Made by a program: the position numbers and the translations under genes
DNA from: Castellaniella denitrificans
Lineage (GTDB): Bacteria > Pseudomonadota > Gammaproteobacteria > Burkholderiales > Burkholderiaceae_B
Length of the DNA: 64,000 bases
Reading direction: 5' to 3'
NCBI RefSeq assembly: GCF_042653765.1
Contig: NZ_JBHSEZ010000028.1
Location: forward strand, 558,001 to 622,000
The notes under the pieces: generated by a model
Seen by the model: the letters and a program-made list of their open reading frames with translations, nothing else
Told to the model about the DNA's origin: nothing
The model's database searches: none
Shown: one piece after another, positions 63,360 through 64,000 of the stretch
Layout of the letters: each line of letters begins with the position of its first letter
How positions within the stretch are numbered: the stretch's first letter is position 1

Positions 63360-64000
63360 CTAGGCGCGCTGCCGCCGCCGGGCCCTGGCCCGACGCCAGG
63401 CGCGCAGGTCGATCTGGCGGCGCATGCGGACGCTCTCGCGCAGCCGCCGGGTATGGGCCGAGATCACGTCGCCCCGGGTCAGCATGCCCAGCATGCGGGT
63501 CGGGTCGGCAGGGTCGACCACCAGCAGCCGGCCGACGTTCTCCACCGCCATGTGATCGGCCGCCTGGCGCAAGGTGTGCGCCGGCGTCACCACCACGGGG
63601 GGACGGCGGATCAGGTCGCCCAGCCGCGCCTGCCCGGACCACTTCGCGTCGAAGAACGTCCTGCGCGTCAGCACTCCGAGCACCTGGCCCGCGGCGCTCA
63701 GGACGGGATAGCCTTGATGCTGGGACTCGGGGGTGGCGCGCGCGATCCAGGCGCGCACCTCGCCGATGGTCTGGTCGGCGCGCAGGGTCACCACGTCGCG
63801 CTCGCAGGCGTCGCCGACCAGGATGCGCTCCAGGTAATCGGCCTTGTATTCCGACGGCACGCGCACGCCCCGGCGGGCGATCTTTTCCGTCATGATGGTG
63901 TTGCGCATCATCATCGCCGACACCAGGTAGGCGGCCGTGCAGGCGCCCAGCAAGGGCAGCAGCCCCGCCGGCTGGCCAGTGGTCTCGAAGGCGAAGATGA
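63360..64000 (-). CDS. ClC-type chloride channel/antiporter with CBS domains (C-terminal part)
   Basis: Incomplete at the right edge. The visible frame begins in a membrane helix (FAFETTGQPAGLLPLLGACTAAYLVS), the last helices of ClC proteins, then TEKIARRGVRVPSEY and two CBS domains (about VGDACERDVVTLRADQTIGEV and LGDLIRRPPVVVTPAHTLRQA), ending in a strongly basic tail. ClC proteins move chloride, often in exchange for protons; CBS domains gate by nucleotide binding. Confidence 0.8.
   Translation of the reverse strand, partial: IFAFETTGQPAGLLPLLGACTAAYLVSAMMMRNTIMTEKIARRGVRVPSEYKADYLERILVGDACERDVVTLRADQTIGEVRAWIARATPESQHQGYPVLSAAGQVLGVLTRRTFFDAKWSGQARLGDLIRRPPVVVTPAHTLRQAADHMAVENVGRLLVVDPADPTRMLGMLTRGDVISAHTRRLRESVRMRRQIDLRAWRRARARRRQRA

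Overview
The window is GC-rich, gene-dense and continuous, with no rRNA, tRNA, insertion sequence or CRISPR array visible. The gene set and family signatures point to a betaproteobacterium of the order Burkholderiales, probably Alcaligenaceae (Bordetella/Achromobacter/Castellaniella-like). Supporting features are yicC-rph-rdgB-hemW, glnA-ntrB-ntrC with a sigma-54 promoter, oxyR with recG and ridA, Liv-type transporters with extra binding proteins, and an FNR-family regulator. The genus assignment is inference; no 16S gene is present.

Layout. 0-2.2 kb: a MotA/MotB-type stator pair. 2.4-2.9 kb: two very small genes. 2.9-6.7 kb: hutD, hutG and a polar amino-acid ABC transporter, all minus strand with ATGA overlaps. 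6.7-11.7 kb: IclR and LysR regulators, an orphan Liv-type binding protein and a MobA-like flavin monooxygenase. 11.9-19.0 kb: a low-oxygen/stress cluster containing a tandem Usp protein, an SPW membrane protein, a zinc alcohol dehydrogenase, a DksA-like protein, a small helical protein, a CBS protein, a PAS histidine kinase, a LuxR-type regulator and an FNR-like regulator. Four FNR-type boxes stand in front of its transcription units, each about 40 bp upstream of a plausible -10. 19.1-20.4 kb: arsB. 20.6-24.3 kb: nadA-nadC, convergent with nadB. 24.4-34.4 kb: B12-dependent ribonucleotide reductase, cytochrome c, a redoxin, SPFH/NfeD, DUF488, fumC, an Epd-type dehydrogenase, a 2-hydroxyacid dehydrogenase and a GST. 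34.6-39.4 kb: livKHMGF. 39.6-46.1 kb: proC, ugpBAEC and a second livK. 46.2-51.2 kb: dps, oxyR, recG, ridA, fpr. 51.4-54.9 kb: Fur-box-preceded fbpABC. 54.9-58.9 kb: glnA-ntrB-ntrC. 59.2-64 kb: hemW, rdgB, rph, yicC, an orphan HTH antitoxin-like gene and the C-terminus of a ClC-CBS channel.

Two signals stand out. The first is the FNR-type regulon at 11.9-19.0 kb, whose own regulator has an unusual cysteine spacing (C-x7-C-x5-C). The second is a family of four dispersed two-hairpin repeats between 24.3 and 34.5 kb. Three copies start exactly at a stop codon, and three carry a 16-bp perfect palindrome whose arms covary around a constant TGCA centre.
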